Positions 19,878 through 28,687 of a stretch of DNA of 29,314 bases are shown piece by piece. The notes under the pieces were generated by a model, which was given only the letters and a program-made list of their open reading frames with translations, had not been told where the DNA came from and ran no database searches. Numbering within the stretch: the stretch's first letter is position 1; every line of letters begins with the position of its first letter. This DNA comes from a virus, in IMG/VR virus record IMGVR_UViG_3300049791_000036, positions 1 through 29,314 of that record; one strand, written 5' to 3'. Made by a program: the position numbers and the translations under genes.

Positions 19878-21247
19878 GCGACGAATGGGGCGACCAACCC
19901 GTCAACGACGACGAACTCGAAGCCCACGACCAAGCCGTCGAAACCCAGCTCGCACACAACCGAGCCGTCCACGAAGCCGCAGCACGCCTCCGCGCACAAC
20001 GTGACGCTCGCGACCTCGTCCGCGGCGAAGAGCTCGCCGACATCGACCTCCCCGAGCCCTACCGCCTCGACGCATTCCTCGCCCGACCCCTCGAACCCAT
20101 CACCCACCGCATAGCCGGCCTGATGCCGATGGGGGCGCGCATCCTGCTCTCGGCGCAGTGGAAGGCCGGGAAGACGACCCTGCGGGACAACTTCGTCCGG
20201 TCCCTGGTCGACGGTGACCCGTTCCTCGACCGCTACGAGATCACGGCCCTACCCGAGCACGGCACCGTTACGATCCTCGACTTCGAGCTCGACGACCAGA
20301 CCCTCCAACGTTGGCTGACCGACCACCAGATCGAGAACCAGCACCACGTCAACGTCATCCCCATGCGTGGCCGCGCCTCCGCGTTCGACATCCGTGACCC
20401 ACATCTACGCGAACGCTGGGCCAAGCAGCTACAGCAGATCGGCACCGCCGTCATCGTCCTGGACTGCCTCAGACCCATCCTCGACGCACTCGGCCTCGAC
20501 GAGAGCCACGACGCCGGCCTGTTCCTCGTCGCCTTCGACGCCCTCCTGACCGAGTGCGGTGCCCGCGAAGCCCTCGTCATCCACCACATGGGACACACCT
20601 CCGAACGGGCTCGCGGCGACTCCAGACTCCGCGACTGGCCCGACGCCGAATGGCGACTAGTCCGCGACAAAGACCCCGAAGACCCCACCCTCGACGACCC
20701 CTCCGGAGCCCGCTACTTCACCGCCTACGGACGCGACGTCGACCACCCACAACAAGAGCTCACCTACAACCCCGACACCCGCCACATCAGCCTCCGAGCC
20801 GGCGCAGGAGACCGCCAGCTGACCGCCAAGAGGCGGAAGACGGCAGCCGCCTGCCAGAACGTCCAACGCATGGTCACCGCCCAACCGGGCATCGGGAAAC
20901 GAGCCCTCCTCACCGCCATCTCAGGCCACAACCCCACCATCACCGACGCCATCGAACAGCTCGTCGAAGACGGACTAATCACCCGCCACGTCGACGGACA
21001 GAAGCACTCATACTTCCCAGGAGCCCAACCACCCGAACTGGACATAACACCAACCGTGCCCACCGTGCCCACCCGTACCCAGGGCACAGGGGCACGGACC
21101 GTGCCCAGACCTTTAGGGATGGGCACGGTCCCAGGCACACCCGACACGGCCCCTGAAAGTGGGCACGGTCACGACCTGCCACCACTTCGCGGCTTCGCCA
21201 ACCAAACCCACGTCCCACCCAACCAGCCACCCGAGGAGAAATGGTGA
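19874..21247 (+). CDS. RepA-like AAA ATPase (replication protein)
   Basis: The 457-residue product is AAA_25/RepA-like: Walker A AQWKAGKTT at 94-102, Walker B VIVLD at 193-197, a conserved VIHHMGH near 235-241, and a C-terminal winged-helix-like region (KRALLTAISGHNPTITDAIEQL). The N-terminal 60 residues are acidic and helical. Members act as replicative hexameric helicases or loaders. The last ~70 residues are low-complexity (Pro/Thr/Gly/His) and coincide with iteron-like repeats in the DNA. With no polymerase in the window, replication probably relies on host enzymes. Confidence 0.88.
   Translation: MSDEWGDQPVNDDELEAHDQAVETQLAHNRAVHEAAARLRAQRDARDLVRGEELADIDLPEPYRLDAFLARPLEPITHRIAGLMPMGARILLSAQWKAGKTTLRDNFVRSLVDGDPFLDRYEITALPEHGTVTILDFELDDQTLQRWLTDHQIENQHHVNVIPMRGRASAFDIRDPHLRERWAKQLQQIGTAVIVLDCLRPILDALGLDESHDAGLFLVAFDALLTECGAREALVIHHMGHTSERARGDSRLRDWPDAEWRLVRDKDPEDPTLDDPSGARYFTAYGRDVDHPQQELTYNPDTRHISLRAGAGDRQLTAKRRKTAAACQNVQRMVTAQPGIGKRALLTAISGHNPTITDAIEQLVEDGLITRHVDGQKHSYFPGAQPPELDITPTVPTVPTRTQGTGARTVPRPLGMGTVPGTPDTAPESGHGHDLPPLRGFANQTHVPPNQPPEEKW
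21053..21169. repeat. iteron-like ACCGTGCCCA cluster, candidate origin
   Basis: ACCGTGCCCA occurs at 21053-21062, 21062-21071 and 21098-21107, and inverted (TGGGCACGGT) at 21120-21129 and 21160-21169. Degenerate copies sit at 21072-21081 and 21089-21098. The copies at 21098 and 21120 form a perfect 10-bp inverted repeat. They lie in the 3' end of the ATPase gene, where the encoded protein is low-complexity, so selection may be on the DNA. Confidence 0.55.
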
Positions 21248-21957
21248 ACACTCAACCACTTGACGACAACAAATCAGACGGCGGACATTCCTGGCTGGGT
21301 TCGCATGACAGGGGCAGTTGGCCGTCCTGGGCTGACGGCAATCCGCGTTGCCGCTGCGGCCACCAGGCCACCGGGCACAGGTGGGCTACGGAACCATCCA
21401 CTGAGTGCCTCTACGGGGACGGCTGTGCGGAGTTCTCGCCGGCCGACTACGACGGCCCCGTCTATGTGGGTCTTGAGCTGGATGAGCCGGAGCTGGTCGA
21501 CGTCGGCGTCGACGAGGGGCCTGTACCAGCAGCCGGGGAACGGGACCAGCGGCAGATCGACTACGAGGCTGGGGACTGGTGCGGCGAGTGCCGTTACGGC
21601 GTCGTGGAAGATCCGCCTTGCTGTACGCAGCCTGCTGTCCCGGTTGTTGTCCAACTAGAACCAGCCGAGGACGCGCGGTGGTGCGAGATGGCCCGGTTCC
21701 ACGAGCCGCACGAATGGCAATACGCCGCGAAACCGGCCCACTGCCCTGGCTATCAAGGCCAGTCCTGGCCCGCCGCTGTTCCTGTCGTCCATCCAGAACC
21801 AGGAGACCGAGCCGAGACGATCGATGGTCGGGCGAACGACTGCCGCCATGACTCCGCATCGGGCGTCGACACTGCGGCGAACGGCCCAGACAAGGTGTGG
21901 CGTTGCGACCACTGCGGCCTGCGGTGGCGTCAAGGCGATGGGGAGGAACTGCGATGA
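21244..21957 (+). CDS. cysteine-rich hypothetical protein, ~237 aa
   Basis: GTG 21244 overlaps the ATPase TGA and is 5 nt after GGAG; an ATG one codon earlier is possible. Several cysteine clusters occur: NPRCRCGHQATGH, CLYGDGC, DWCGECRYG...PPCC, and a final WRCDHCGLRW. These suggest two or three zinc sites. No family is recognised. Acidic/Pro stretches separate the clusters. Confidence 0.6.
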   Translation: MNTQPLDDNKSDGGHSWLGSHDRGSWPSWADGNPRCRCGHQATGHRWATEPSTECLYGDGCAEFSPADYDGPVYVGLELDEPELVDVGVDEGPVPAAGERDQRQIDYEAGDWCGECRYGVVEDPPCCTQPAVPVVVQLEPAEDARWCEMARFHEPHEWQYAAKPAHCPGYQGQSWPAAVPVVHPEPGDRAETIDGRANDCRHDSASGVDTAANGPDKVWRCDHCGLRWRQGDGEELR

Positions 21958-22199
21958 CCCGCGAGGAGCGCTGGCGTGAGGCCGTGGACCGCTACTTCGC
22001 CCCGGCCGGCATGGCGTTGGCTGATGTGGAGGTTGCTGCTGCTGTGGCTGCTGTACGGGCCGACATGGAGGCGCTGGCGGTGCAGATCGAGTCGCGGCAG
22101 GTGTCGCATGCGGCGGGCAAGAGAGGCCCGGAGGCGTGGAACGACGCGCTTCGCTTCGCCGCTGCGGCTGTTCGTTCGGCTACCAAGGAGGAATCGTGA
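21954..22199 (+). CDS. hypothetical helical protein, 81 aa
   Basis: MTREERWREAVDRYFAPAGMA... is almost wholly helical with an Ala/Val-rich middle (DVEVAAAVAAVRADMEAL) and a basic C-terminus. 4-bp overlaps on both sides; function unknown. Confidence 0.6.
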   Translation: MTREERWREAVDRYFAPAGMALADVEVAAAVAAVRADMEALAVQIESRQVSHAAGKRGPEAWNDALRFAAAAVRSATKEES

Positions 22200-22369
22200 G
22201 CGTCGCAACGAAGCAAGGCGCATGGATCAGCGCCACCCAGGTGACCCGCCTGGAGTGTTCGCAGTGCGGCTTGGTCAGCGTCTCGAAGTGGCCGATGAAC
22301 GACCGCCAGTTAGACGAGGCGATCGCGGAGCACGCACGGAAGCACGGAGGGATCGATCGTGGCTACTGA
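22196..22369 (+). CDS. zinc-type microprotein, 57 aa
   Basis: GTG start (MSVATKQGAWISATQVTRL...). ECSQCG followed by HARKHGG resembles a C2H2-like metal site. The GTG is preceded by GGAGGA, a strong Shine-Dalgarno. Overlaps neighbours. Confidence 0.55.
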   Translation: MSVATKQGAWISATQVTRLECSQCGLVSVSKWPMNDRQLDEAIAEHARKHGGIDRGY

Positions 22370-22763
22370 GACCCCGGAGGTGCAACCAGCCGGCCAGGAG
22401 GAGCGACAGCGGCGGATCGACGCAGCGTTGCCGTTCGGGCGGTCGATGGTCGAAGCCGACCTAGCGGAGGGACGCAACTACTCACTCCTCAACCCTGTGG
22501 CCATCCTGGCGATCTTGGACGACTACTCCGAGCTTCGGGTTGTGGTTGAGGGGCTCCGAACCCAACTAGCCGACACGGAAGCCTGGACGGCGCGCATCGA
22601 AGCCGAGTACCGCGCTCTCGGGGTTCAGGTGGCCGCAGTCAAAGCCCTGCACTTCCAGGACCGCGCGCTGCCTGAGGTCGGCGGTGAGCTGACCCGGTAC
22701 TGCGCGGAGTGCGGCGACGTCTGGCCATGTCGCACCGTCGAGGCAGTTGGGGGGCTGGGATGA
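22359..22763 (+). CDS. hypothetical protein, 134 aa, C-terminal CxxC
   Basis: GTG start, overlapping the previous gene by 11 bp, after GGAGGG. A helical, coiled-coil-like middle (LRVVVEGLRTQLADTEAWTARIEAEYRAL) leads to a YCAECGDVWPC cluster. No family is recognised. Confidence 0.6.
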   Translation: MATETPEVQPAGQEERQRRIDAALPFGRSMVEADLAEGRNYSLLNPVAILAILDDYSELRVVVEGLRTQLADTEAWTARIEAEYRALGVQVAAVKALHFQDRALPEVGGELTRYCAECGDVWPCRTVEAVGGLG

Positions 22764-23341
22764 CACCCACAGAACGCCTGGAGGTGCCGACGTTGTTCGA
22801 TCAGCCCGCGCCGTCGCCGATCAGCACGGCCGTCGTCACCATTGACGGCCTCTATCGGTACAGGCTGCTCCGGTCGTGGCAGCCGTCCAAGCCCATGATG
22901 GTGTGGGTGATGCTCAACCCCTCCACGGCTGATGCCAGGGCCGACGATGCCACGATCCGACGCTGCAAGGGCTACGCCAAGCAGGAGGGCTGCGGCGGGA
23001 TCATCGTCGTCAACCTGTACGCCTACCGGGCCACTAGCCCGGCCGTCATGCTCGCCGCCGCCGACCGGGTTGGCCCGGACAACGACGACTGGCTGCAGGT
23101 CGAGTTAGTCAACGCCCACCGTCACGGCTGGCCTGTCGTCTGCGGCTGGGGTGGCAACGCCGAACCGCACCGGGTTGCCGCGTTCCGCCGAATAGCCGAC
23201 ATGTGCGAAGCCCGGCTGCTGTGCATCGGTGTCACCAAGGACGGCGCGCCTCGGCATCCCTCGCGTGGCTCCTACGTGCCACTAACTCCATGGCTCACCG
23301 GTTCGGTTGGGGTGTCCGACAAGGAAGCAGGAAACGAATGA
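22760..23341 (+). CDS. DUF1643 protein
   Basis: The 193-residue product matches DUF1643: VMLNPSTADARADDATIRRC at about 50-69, GYAKQEG, IIVVNLYAYRATSP, VGPDND and VVCGWGGNA. The family is common in phages and plasmids; its biochemistry is not established. It starts at an ATG overlapping the previous TGA. Confidence 0.9.
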   Translation: MTPTERLEVPTLFDQPAPSPISTAVVTIDGLYRYRLLRSWQPSKPMMVWVMLNPSTADARADDATIRRCKGYAKQEGCGGIIVVNLYAYRATSPAVMLAAADRVGPDNDDWLQVELVNAHRHGWPVVCGWGGNAEPHRVAAFRRIADMCEARLLCIGVTKDGAPRHPSRGSYVPLTPWLTGSVGVSDKEAGNE

Positions 23342-24348
23342 CCGCCACGATGTGCGCGACTGGCTGCGGCCGGCCAACGTCCGCGGTCCTCTGCCCGCCA
23401 TGCGCCGAACAGACCGCCGACGCGCTAGCGAAGCTGGCCAGCTGGTCGCGGACACCCGGCAGCGCGGCTGGTCTGTTGCCGGGTGACAAGTACGGGTGCC
23501 TACCATCCAGCCCGTTCGACCTGCCGTCCGGGCTGTCGATGCTCGGCGGGTCGAAGGCGTTGGCCGTCGAGCTCGACATAGCCCGCTCCAGGCAAGGGCG
23601 GCGCGGAGACCAGACGGGGCCGCGGCCGGCGCCCGGCAGCAAGATTTGGTGGCCGTTCGAGGGCGGCCGGGAAGCCACACCCGGCCGGGCCGCAGTCCGA
23701 CCCAGGATCTCCCGGCTGGATGAGGCTGAGCGGGATCTGACGCGGGCGGTGCAGCATTGGATCGCGACGCTCGCGCGGGGGCAGGTGGTGGCCCCGCATG
23801 TGATCGTCGAGGGCCACGTCCTAGCCCGAGCTTGCACGTGGCTTCTGTGGCATGTCCACGACATCACCGTCCACCCGCAGGCGGGGGATGCGCACCGGGC
23901 GTTCACGGATGTGGCGGGGGCGATTGAGAAGCTGGTTGACCGGCCGGAGGACCGGGTCTATGTCGGCCCTTGCTTCCAGGTCATCGACGGGACTGAGTGT
24001 CGGACGGACATGTACGCGAAGCCGGGTGACCGGGTCGTCCAGTGCGCATCGTGCGGGCATGTCGTCGGGGTGGAGGAGCGGCGGGCGTGGTTGGCGGATC
24101 ATCTGGAGGAGGTGGAGTTGACGTCGATCGAGGCGTGTCGTGCGTTGGCCAGGATCGGTGTGGAGGTGGATGACTCGCAGGTCCGGGGTTGGGCGACGCG
24201 GGGGGCGCTGACCAGCCGGGGGAAGGTGAAGAAGGATGGGCGGATGCGGCCGGTCTATCGGGTGGGTGACGTGATGCTGCTGGCGTACAAGAAGGCTGAG
24301 GATCCGCGGGCTGAGCGGCGGGCGGCACGGCAGGAGGTCAGCGCATGA
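23338..24348 (+). CDS. DNA-binding-like protein with two zinc clusters and HTH
   Basis: The 336-residue product begins with C6, C10, C19, C22 (CATGCG...LCPPC), then a Gly/Arg-rich linker, a helical domain (~130-205) and a second cysteine cluster (PCFQV...TECRTD...CASCG). The C-terminal region (ELTSIEACRALARIGVEVDDSQVRGWATRG) looks like a winged/MerR-type helix-turn-helix. It may be a late-gene activator because it is near the end of the early operon. That role is inference. Confidence 0.65.
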   Translation: MTATMCATGCGRPTSAVLCPPCAEQTADALAKLASWSRTPGSAAGLLPGDKYGCLPSSPFDLPSGLSMLGGSKALAVELDIARSRQGRRGDQTGPRPAPGSKIWWPFEGGREATPGRAAVRPRISRLDEAERDLTRAVQHWIATLARGQVVAPHVIVEGHVLARACTWLLWHVHDITVHPQAGDAHRAFTDVAGAIEKLVDRPEDRVYVGPCFQVIDGTECRTDMYAKPGDRVVQCASCGHVVGVEERRAWLADHLEEVELTSIEACRALARIGVEVDDSQVRGWATRGALTSRGKVKKDGRMRPVYRVGDVMLLAYKKAEDPRAERRAARQEVSA

Positions 24349-24503
24349 AGGTCGGATATCTGATGCTGAGCGGCCACGAGTCGACGGCGTATCTCGACGA
24401 CGACCCGGACGACCTAGGGATATATCACGGCGAGAACAAGCACAGCGATGAGCCGGTCGCCGTGCGGTGGACTGGCGAGCGATGGGAGGAGGTCGAGCGG
24501 TGA
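24345..24503 (+). CDS. small acidic hypothetical protein, 52 aa
   Basis: MKVGYLMLSGHESTAYLDDDPDD... is acidic and ends WTGERWEEVER. ATGA overlap upstream, GTGA downstream. No family recognised. Confidence 0.55.
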   Translation: MKVGYLMLSGHESTAYLDDDPDDLGIYHGENKHSDEPVAVRWTGERWEEVER

Positions 24504-24655
24504 CTTTCGCGAGTCGCATGTGCGCATACGCGCATGTCTGCTATGTTCCCTCTGTAGCGCCCGATTCTGCATGCTTGTCGTGCCCTGAACTCGCTGGCCA
24601 CGCACTCCGTGAGCACGAACCCCGCACAGATCGGGACCACACGCTGGTGAGGTGA
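24500..24655 (+). CDS. possible 51-aa cysteine/histidine protein
   Basis: GTG start in a GTGA overlap. The product contains MCAYAHVC, ACLSCPEL and GHALREHEPRTDRDH, which would fit a small zinc site. It also contains the operator/promoter candidate at 24519-24547, so either the gene is real and the promoter is embedded, or the frame is accidental. Confidence 0.4.
   Translation: MTFASRMCAYAHVCYVPSVAPDSACLSCPELAGHALREHEPRTDRDHTLVR
24519..24547 (+). promoter_or_regulatory. candidate promoter/operator ahead of the packaging genes
   Basis: TGCGCATACGCGCA (24521-24534) matches the operator type at 9985-9998. A -10-like TATGTT follows at 24542-24547, giving a start about 110 nt before the terminase ATG. 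The -35 (TGTGCG) is weak and is covered by the operator. Confidence 0.4.
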
Positions 24656-24662
24656 GGCCACC

Positions 24663-25214
24663 ATGCCGAACCAGCCCAACCGCCCGTACACCCCCGAAGA
24701 GGACGAGATTCTCCGCGCCGGGAACGCCGCCGGCGAGTCGTTGAACACGCTGGCGAAACGGTTGGGCCGGGCTCCATCGTCGGTCAGCAGTCACTCGAAG
24801 CTGATGGTCCCTCCTGTGTTGTGGGATCGGTCGAAGACTGAGGCCGCGGTCCGTGCCCACGCGGCGGACGCCAAGGCTCGCCGCCTTGCCCTCCAGGACC
24901 GGGCGCTAGGGCAGGCCGAGAAGGGCTATGACGTCCTCGAGGCCGGCAAGTATAAGCGGATTTTCAAGGGCCAGTATGGCACCGAGTCCATTCAGGAAAT
25001 CGACTTCATCCCGCCGAACGAGCGCCGCGATCTGGCTGCGTCGATCGCCCAGCACGTCGCGGTCAGTGCCCGGCTCGCTGCGGTCGATGAGGATCCACGT
25101 GTGGGGGCGGGCCGGTCGATGCTCGGGAAGCTGGCTGAGGACATCGGTGGTGCGCTCGCGGTGGACCTCAGGTCGAAACTCGATCTGACTGGCCCGGATC
25201 GCACCGATGTCTGA
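24663..25214 (+). CDS. terS: terminase small subunit
   Basis: The 183-residue product has an N-terminal SANT/Myb-like helix-turn-helix (YTPEEDEILRAGNAAGESLNTLAKRLGRAPSSVSSHS) for DNA binding. A long helical middle follows, for oligomerisation. It overlaps the large subunit by 8 bp. It recognises the packaging site and stimulates the large subunit. Confidence 0.8.
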   Translation: MPNQPNRPYTPEEDEILRAGNAAGESLNTLAKRLGRAPSSVSSHSKLMVPPVLWDRSKTEAAVRAHAADAKARRLALQDRALGQAEKGYDVLEAGKYKRIFKGQYGTESIQEIDFIPPNERRDLAASIAQHVAVSARLAAVDEDPRVGAGRSMLGKLAEDIGGALAVDLRSKLDLTGPDRTDV

Positions 25215-26565
25215 CCCGGTCGGGTTGTCGGCGGCGCAGCTGTCGAGTGTCCGTGAGTCGGTTGGCGCGGTGAACATCTGGGAGGGTGCCGTTTCGTCTG
25301 GGAAGACGATCGGGTCGCTGCTCCGGTTCCTGATCGAGATTGCGCAGGCCCCGAGCTCGGGTTCGGTAGCGATCATCGGCCGCACCAAGGATTCCATCGC
25401 TCGTAACATCCTCGGCCCGTTGATGGACCCGGGGCTGTTCGGTGATATCGCCGCGTTGACGACGTACACGCGGGGCGCGAACCTGGCGAAGATCCTCGGC
25501 CGTGACGTTGAGGTGATCGGCGCGAACGACGCGAAGGCTGAGCCGAAGATCCGCGGTCTGACGATCGCCGTGGCTTACGTCGATGAGATCACGACGCTCC
25601 CGGAGGATGTCTTCACCCGGCTGTTGGACCGGATCCGGGTGCCGGGTGCCCGGCTGTTCGGGACGACGAACCCGGACTCGCCGGCGCACTGGTTCAAGGC
25701 GAAGTTCCTGGACCGCATGGGCGACGCCGACGATGACATCCAGGATTGGCGCCGGTTCCACTTCCTGATGGACGACAACCCGGTTCTGCCGGCCGCGTAC
25801 AAGGTGCGGATGCACCGGGAGTTGACGGGGCTCTGGCGGCGCCGGTTCATCCTCGGTGAGTGGGTGGCCGCTGAGGGTGCCGTGTATGACATGTGGGATC
25901 CGGAGCGGCATGTCGTGCCGTGGGCTGAGCTTCCCTATATCGATCGGCTGATCGGTGTCGGCATCGACTACGGCACCAGGAATGCGACGTCGGCGATTCT
26001 CCTGGGCATGACCCGGGCGGGCAGCCTGGTCCTGGTCGACGAGTGGCGGCATGACTCCCGCGTTGCCGGTGTCGAGGTGTGGACGGATGCGCAGCAGTCG
26101 GCAGCGCTACAGGAATGGCTAGCCCAGAAGCACACCCCGCAGGTCGGGGACCCGCCCATTGAGCAGATCTACCTCGACCCGTCCGCTGCATCGCTGTCTC
26201 GACAGATGTGGCAGGACGGCATCGGCAACGTCCACGCCGACAACAACGTGACCTATGGGATTCGGATTGTCGCGACCCTGCTCGGCCAGGGGCGGCTGAT
26301 CGTGTCGGATCGGTGTACGGGGTTCATCAACGAGGCACCGGGGTACGTGTGGGATGACAAGGCGACGGCGCGCGGCGTGGACCAGCCGAAGAAGGGCTCC
26401 GGTGTCTCGGATCACAGCATGGACGCGGCCCGGTACGCGGTCTGTTCGACGGAGCCGATCTGGCGTGAAGCGCTCGTGGACCGAATCGGGGTCGCCGTTC
26501 TGCGGCATCAGCTCGAGGACGAGTACGGCAGCGGCGGGATCGACTTCATGACGGAACCGATGTGA
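25207..26565 (+). CDS. terL: terminase large subunit
   Basis: The 452-residue product has Walker A EGAVSSGKT at 26-34, Walker B VAYVDE at 122-127 (D126, catalytic E127) and coupling motif FGTTNPDS at 151-158. The RNase H-like nuclease acidic residues are D254 (GIDYGTRNAT), D324 (YLDPSA), D402 and D406 (SDHSMDAARYA). It pumps DNA into the prohead and cuts it. Confidence 0.95.
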   Translation: MSDPVGLSAAQLSSVRESVGAVNIWEGAVSSGKTIGSLLRFLIEIAQAPSSGSVAIIGRTKDSIARNILGPLMDPGLFGDIAALTTYTRGANLAKILGRDVEVIGANDAKAEPKIRGLTIAVAYVDEITTLPEDVFTRLLDRIRVPGARLFGTTNPDSPAHWFKAKFLDRMGDADDDIQDWRRFHFLMDDNPVLPAAYKVRMHRELTGLWRRRFILGEWVAAEGAVYDMWDPERHVVPWAELPYIDRLIGVGIDYGTRNATSAILLGMTRAGSLVLVDEWRHDSRVAGVEVWTDAQQSAALQEWLAQKHTPQVGDPPIEQIYLDPSAASLSRQMWQDGIGNVHADNNVTYGIRIVATLLGQGRLIVSDRCTGFINEAPGYVWDDKATARGVDQPKKGSGVSDHSMDAARYAVCSTEPIWREALVDRIGVAVLRHQLEDEYGSGGIDFMTEPM

Positions 26566-26584
26566 CGAGAGGCGGGTGGATCTG

Positions 26585-28687
26585 ATGGCTGGAACATCTC
26601 TCGGTTACGTCGATGATGGGGCCACCGGTTTCACTCTCCTCGACAGCCTCCTCGAGTACGTCCCCGACCTCACCTGGCCCGACAGTGTCCGCACGTATGC
26701 GCGGATGCGGTGGGATCCGACGCTGCAGTCTGTTCTCAAGGCGTACACGCTGCCGATCCGCCGCGCGTCCTGGAGTGTTGACCCGGCTGGGTGCCGGCCG
26801 CTGGTGGTTGAGACGGTTGCTGACCAGCTGGGGTTGTCGATCCTCGGGCAGGATGCGAAGCCGTCGCCGGCGCGGCGGCGTGGTGTGGTCTGGGGCGATC
26901 ATCTGCGGTTGTCCCTCCTTGACTTGACGTTCGGTCACATGGTGTTCGAGCGGACCTACGGCGACATCAACGCCGCCGGGATCCAGCCGCTCAACGTGTT
27001 CCAGGAGCGGATGCCGCAGACGATCCGCGACATCCGCATCAACACTGACGGGTCGTTGGCTGAGGTGCGGCAGAACCCGATGATCCTCAACAGTGCCGCC
27101 CCGTCGATCGGTGTGGCGCCGATCCCGGCGCAGAACCTTGTCTGGTACGCCCACGACAAGGAGGGCACCGCCTGGATGGGCCAGAGCCTGTTGCGGCCGG
27201 CGTATGGGGCGTGGCTTATCAAGCATGAGATGAGCCGGGTTCTAGCCACCAGCAACCGGCGGTTCGGGATGGGTGTCCCGTCCGTGGAGGCGCCTCCCGG
27301 GTCGACGGCCACGCAGGTCGCCGCAGCTCAGGCGATGGCGTCGGCTGCCCGGGTCGGTGACCAGTCGGGTGTGGGGATGCCGTCCGGGTTCAAGTTCGCG
27401 CTGACCGGCCTGTCCGGGTCGGCGCCGGACACGTTGGCATTCCTGCGGTACCTCGACTCGCAGATGTCCCGGTCGACGCTTACCGGGCTGCTTGACCTCG
27501 GTGACTCGAGCAACGGGTCGCGGGCGCTCGGTGACTCGTTCCTCGACGTCTTCATCCTCGCGTTGCAGTCGATCGCCGACGAACACGCAGCGACCGGCAC
27601 GAGTCAGATCGTGGTCCCGTTCGTGGACGTGAACTGGGGTGAGGATGAGCCGGCCCCGCGGATCGTCTGCGGTGACGTCGGGTCCGAGCATGCGGTGACC
27701 GCGGCTGCCCTGGCTGAGTTGGTGAAGTCGGGGGCGTTGCAGCCTGACCCGGCCTTGGATTCGTTCATCCGTGGCGAGTGGAAGCTGCCGCCGCGGGAGG
27801 TCTCCGCGCCGTGGCAGGAGCCAGCCGCACCGGTTGACCCGAATGTGGCTAAGCCTGCGAAGCCTGCCGCGTCCGCGCGTCCGGTGGGGGAGGTTCGTGC
27901 TGCGGCCGGCCAGTTTCGCCGCCAACCGACCGCGGTAGAGGCGGCGGCTAAGACTGACTTCGCGGCCGTCCAACAGGACTGGCTGTCGGCGTTGGATGGG
28001 CTCGTCGCGGACTGGGCGAAGATCACCAAGGCGCAACGCAAGAGCATCCTCGACCAGATCAGCCAGGCCGCGCATGACGACAACCTTGATGCGTTGGCCT
28101 CGTTGGCGGTCGATAGCAAGCCGGCCGCCGCGTTGCTTGAGGAGCGGATGGTTGGGCTCGCTGATGAGGCTGCGCAGATGCAGGCGGATGAGGCTGACCG
28201 GCAGGGTGTGAGCGTGCCGGTCGGCGTCCCCGACCAGGATCGTCTGGCGGCTTCGGCTGCCGTGGTGGCTGCGGTGTTGGCGTCGTCGCTGGTTGACGGG
28301 TCAACTAAGAAGGCGTTGCAGGCGTGGACGCCGGGCGCCACTAGCGCGGATGTTGTGCAGGCGGTTGGCGGGTGGATGGACACGCTGACTGACGCGTCGC
28401 TGCGTGACCAGCTGGGCGGCGGGTTGTCGTTGGCGCAGGGTGCTGGTCGTGGTGCGACTCTGATGGCGGCTGCGGATGCTGGGATGGGTGCGTCGTACTA
28501 CGCGAGCGAGATCCTCGACGGGTCGACGTGTGGCCCGTGTCAGGCCGAGGACGGTCACCAGTTCGACTCGCTTGACGAGGCTGACGCGGCGTATGCGTCC
28601 GGTGGGTTCGTTGAGTGTGAGGGTGGGTTGCGGTGTCGGGGGATCATCGTGACTGTTTGGGATGACGCGAAGGCGCAGGCCGCCTGA
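26585..28687 (+). CDS. portal protein fused to a MuF-like domain
   Basis: The product is 700 residues from ATG 26585 (GGTGGA upstream); GTG 26576 would add three. Residues ~10-400 are portal-like (DLTWPDSVRTYARMRWDPTLQSVL; LPIRRASWSVDP; DSQMSRSTLTGLLDLGDSSNGSRAL), forming the connector through which DNA passes. A Pro/Ala linker near 415-440 leads to a helical region and a C-terminal MuF-type end (STCGPCQAEDGHQF...CEGGLRCRGIIVTVW). In many phages these are two proteins. The fusion is intact, with no frameshift seen. Confidence 0.88.
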   Translation: MAGTSLGYVDDGATGFTLLDSLLEYVPDLTWPDSVRTYARMRWDPTLQSVLKAYTLPIRRASWSVDPAGCRPLVVETVADQLGLSILGQDAKPSPARRRGVVWGDHLRLSLLDLTFGHMVFERTYGDINAAGIQPLNVFQERMPQTIRDIRINTDGSLAEVRQNPMILNSAAPSIGVAPIPAQNLVWYAHDKEGTAWMGQSLLRPAYGAWLIKHEMSRVLATSNRRFGMGVPSVEAPPGSTATQVAAAQAMASAARVGDQSGVGMPSGFKFALTGLSGSAPDTLAFLRYLDSQMSRSTLTGLLDLGDSSNGSRALGDSFLDVFILALQSIADEHAATGTSQIVVPFVDVNWGEDEPAPRIVCGDVGSEHAVTAAALAELVKSGALQPDPALDSFIRGEWKLPPREVSAPWQEPAAPVDPNVAKPAKPAASARPVGEVRAAAGQFRRQPTAVEAAAKTDFAAVQQDWLSALDGLVADWAKITKAQRKSILDQISQAAHDDNLDALASLAVDSKPAAALLEERMVGLADEAAQMQADEADRQGVSVPVGVPDQDRLAASAAVVAAVLASSLVDGSTKKALQAWTPGATSADVVQAVGGWMDTLTDASLRDQLGGGLSLAQGAGRGATLMAAADAGMGASYYASEILDGSTCGPCQAEDGHQFDSLDEADAAYASGGFVECEGGLRCRGIIVTVWDDAKAQAA

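Noticed and set aside
25168-26052. Minus-strand ORF of 294 codons opposite terL
   Set aside because: Antisense to a terminase with all motifs intact; shadow composition.
27242-28383. Minus-strand ORFs opposite the portal gene
   Set aside because: Arg/Ser-rich shadows of a conserved structural gene; no start context or domains.
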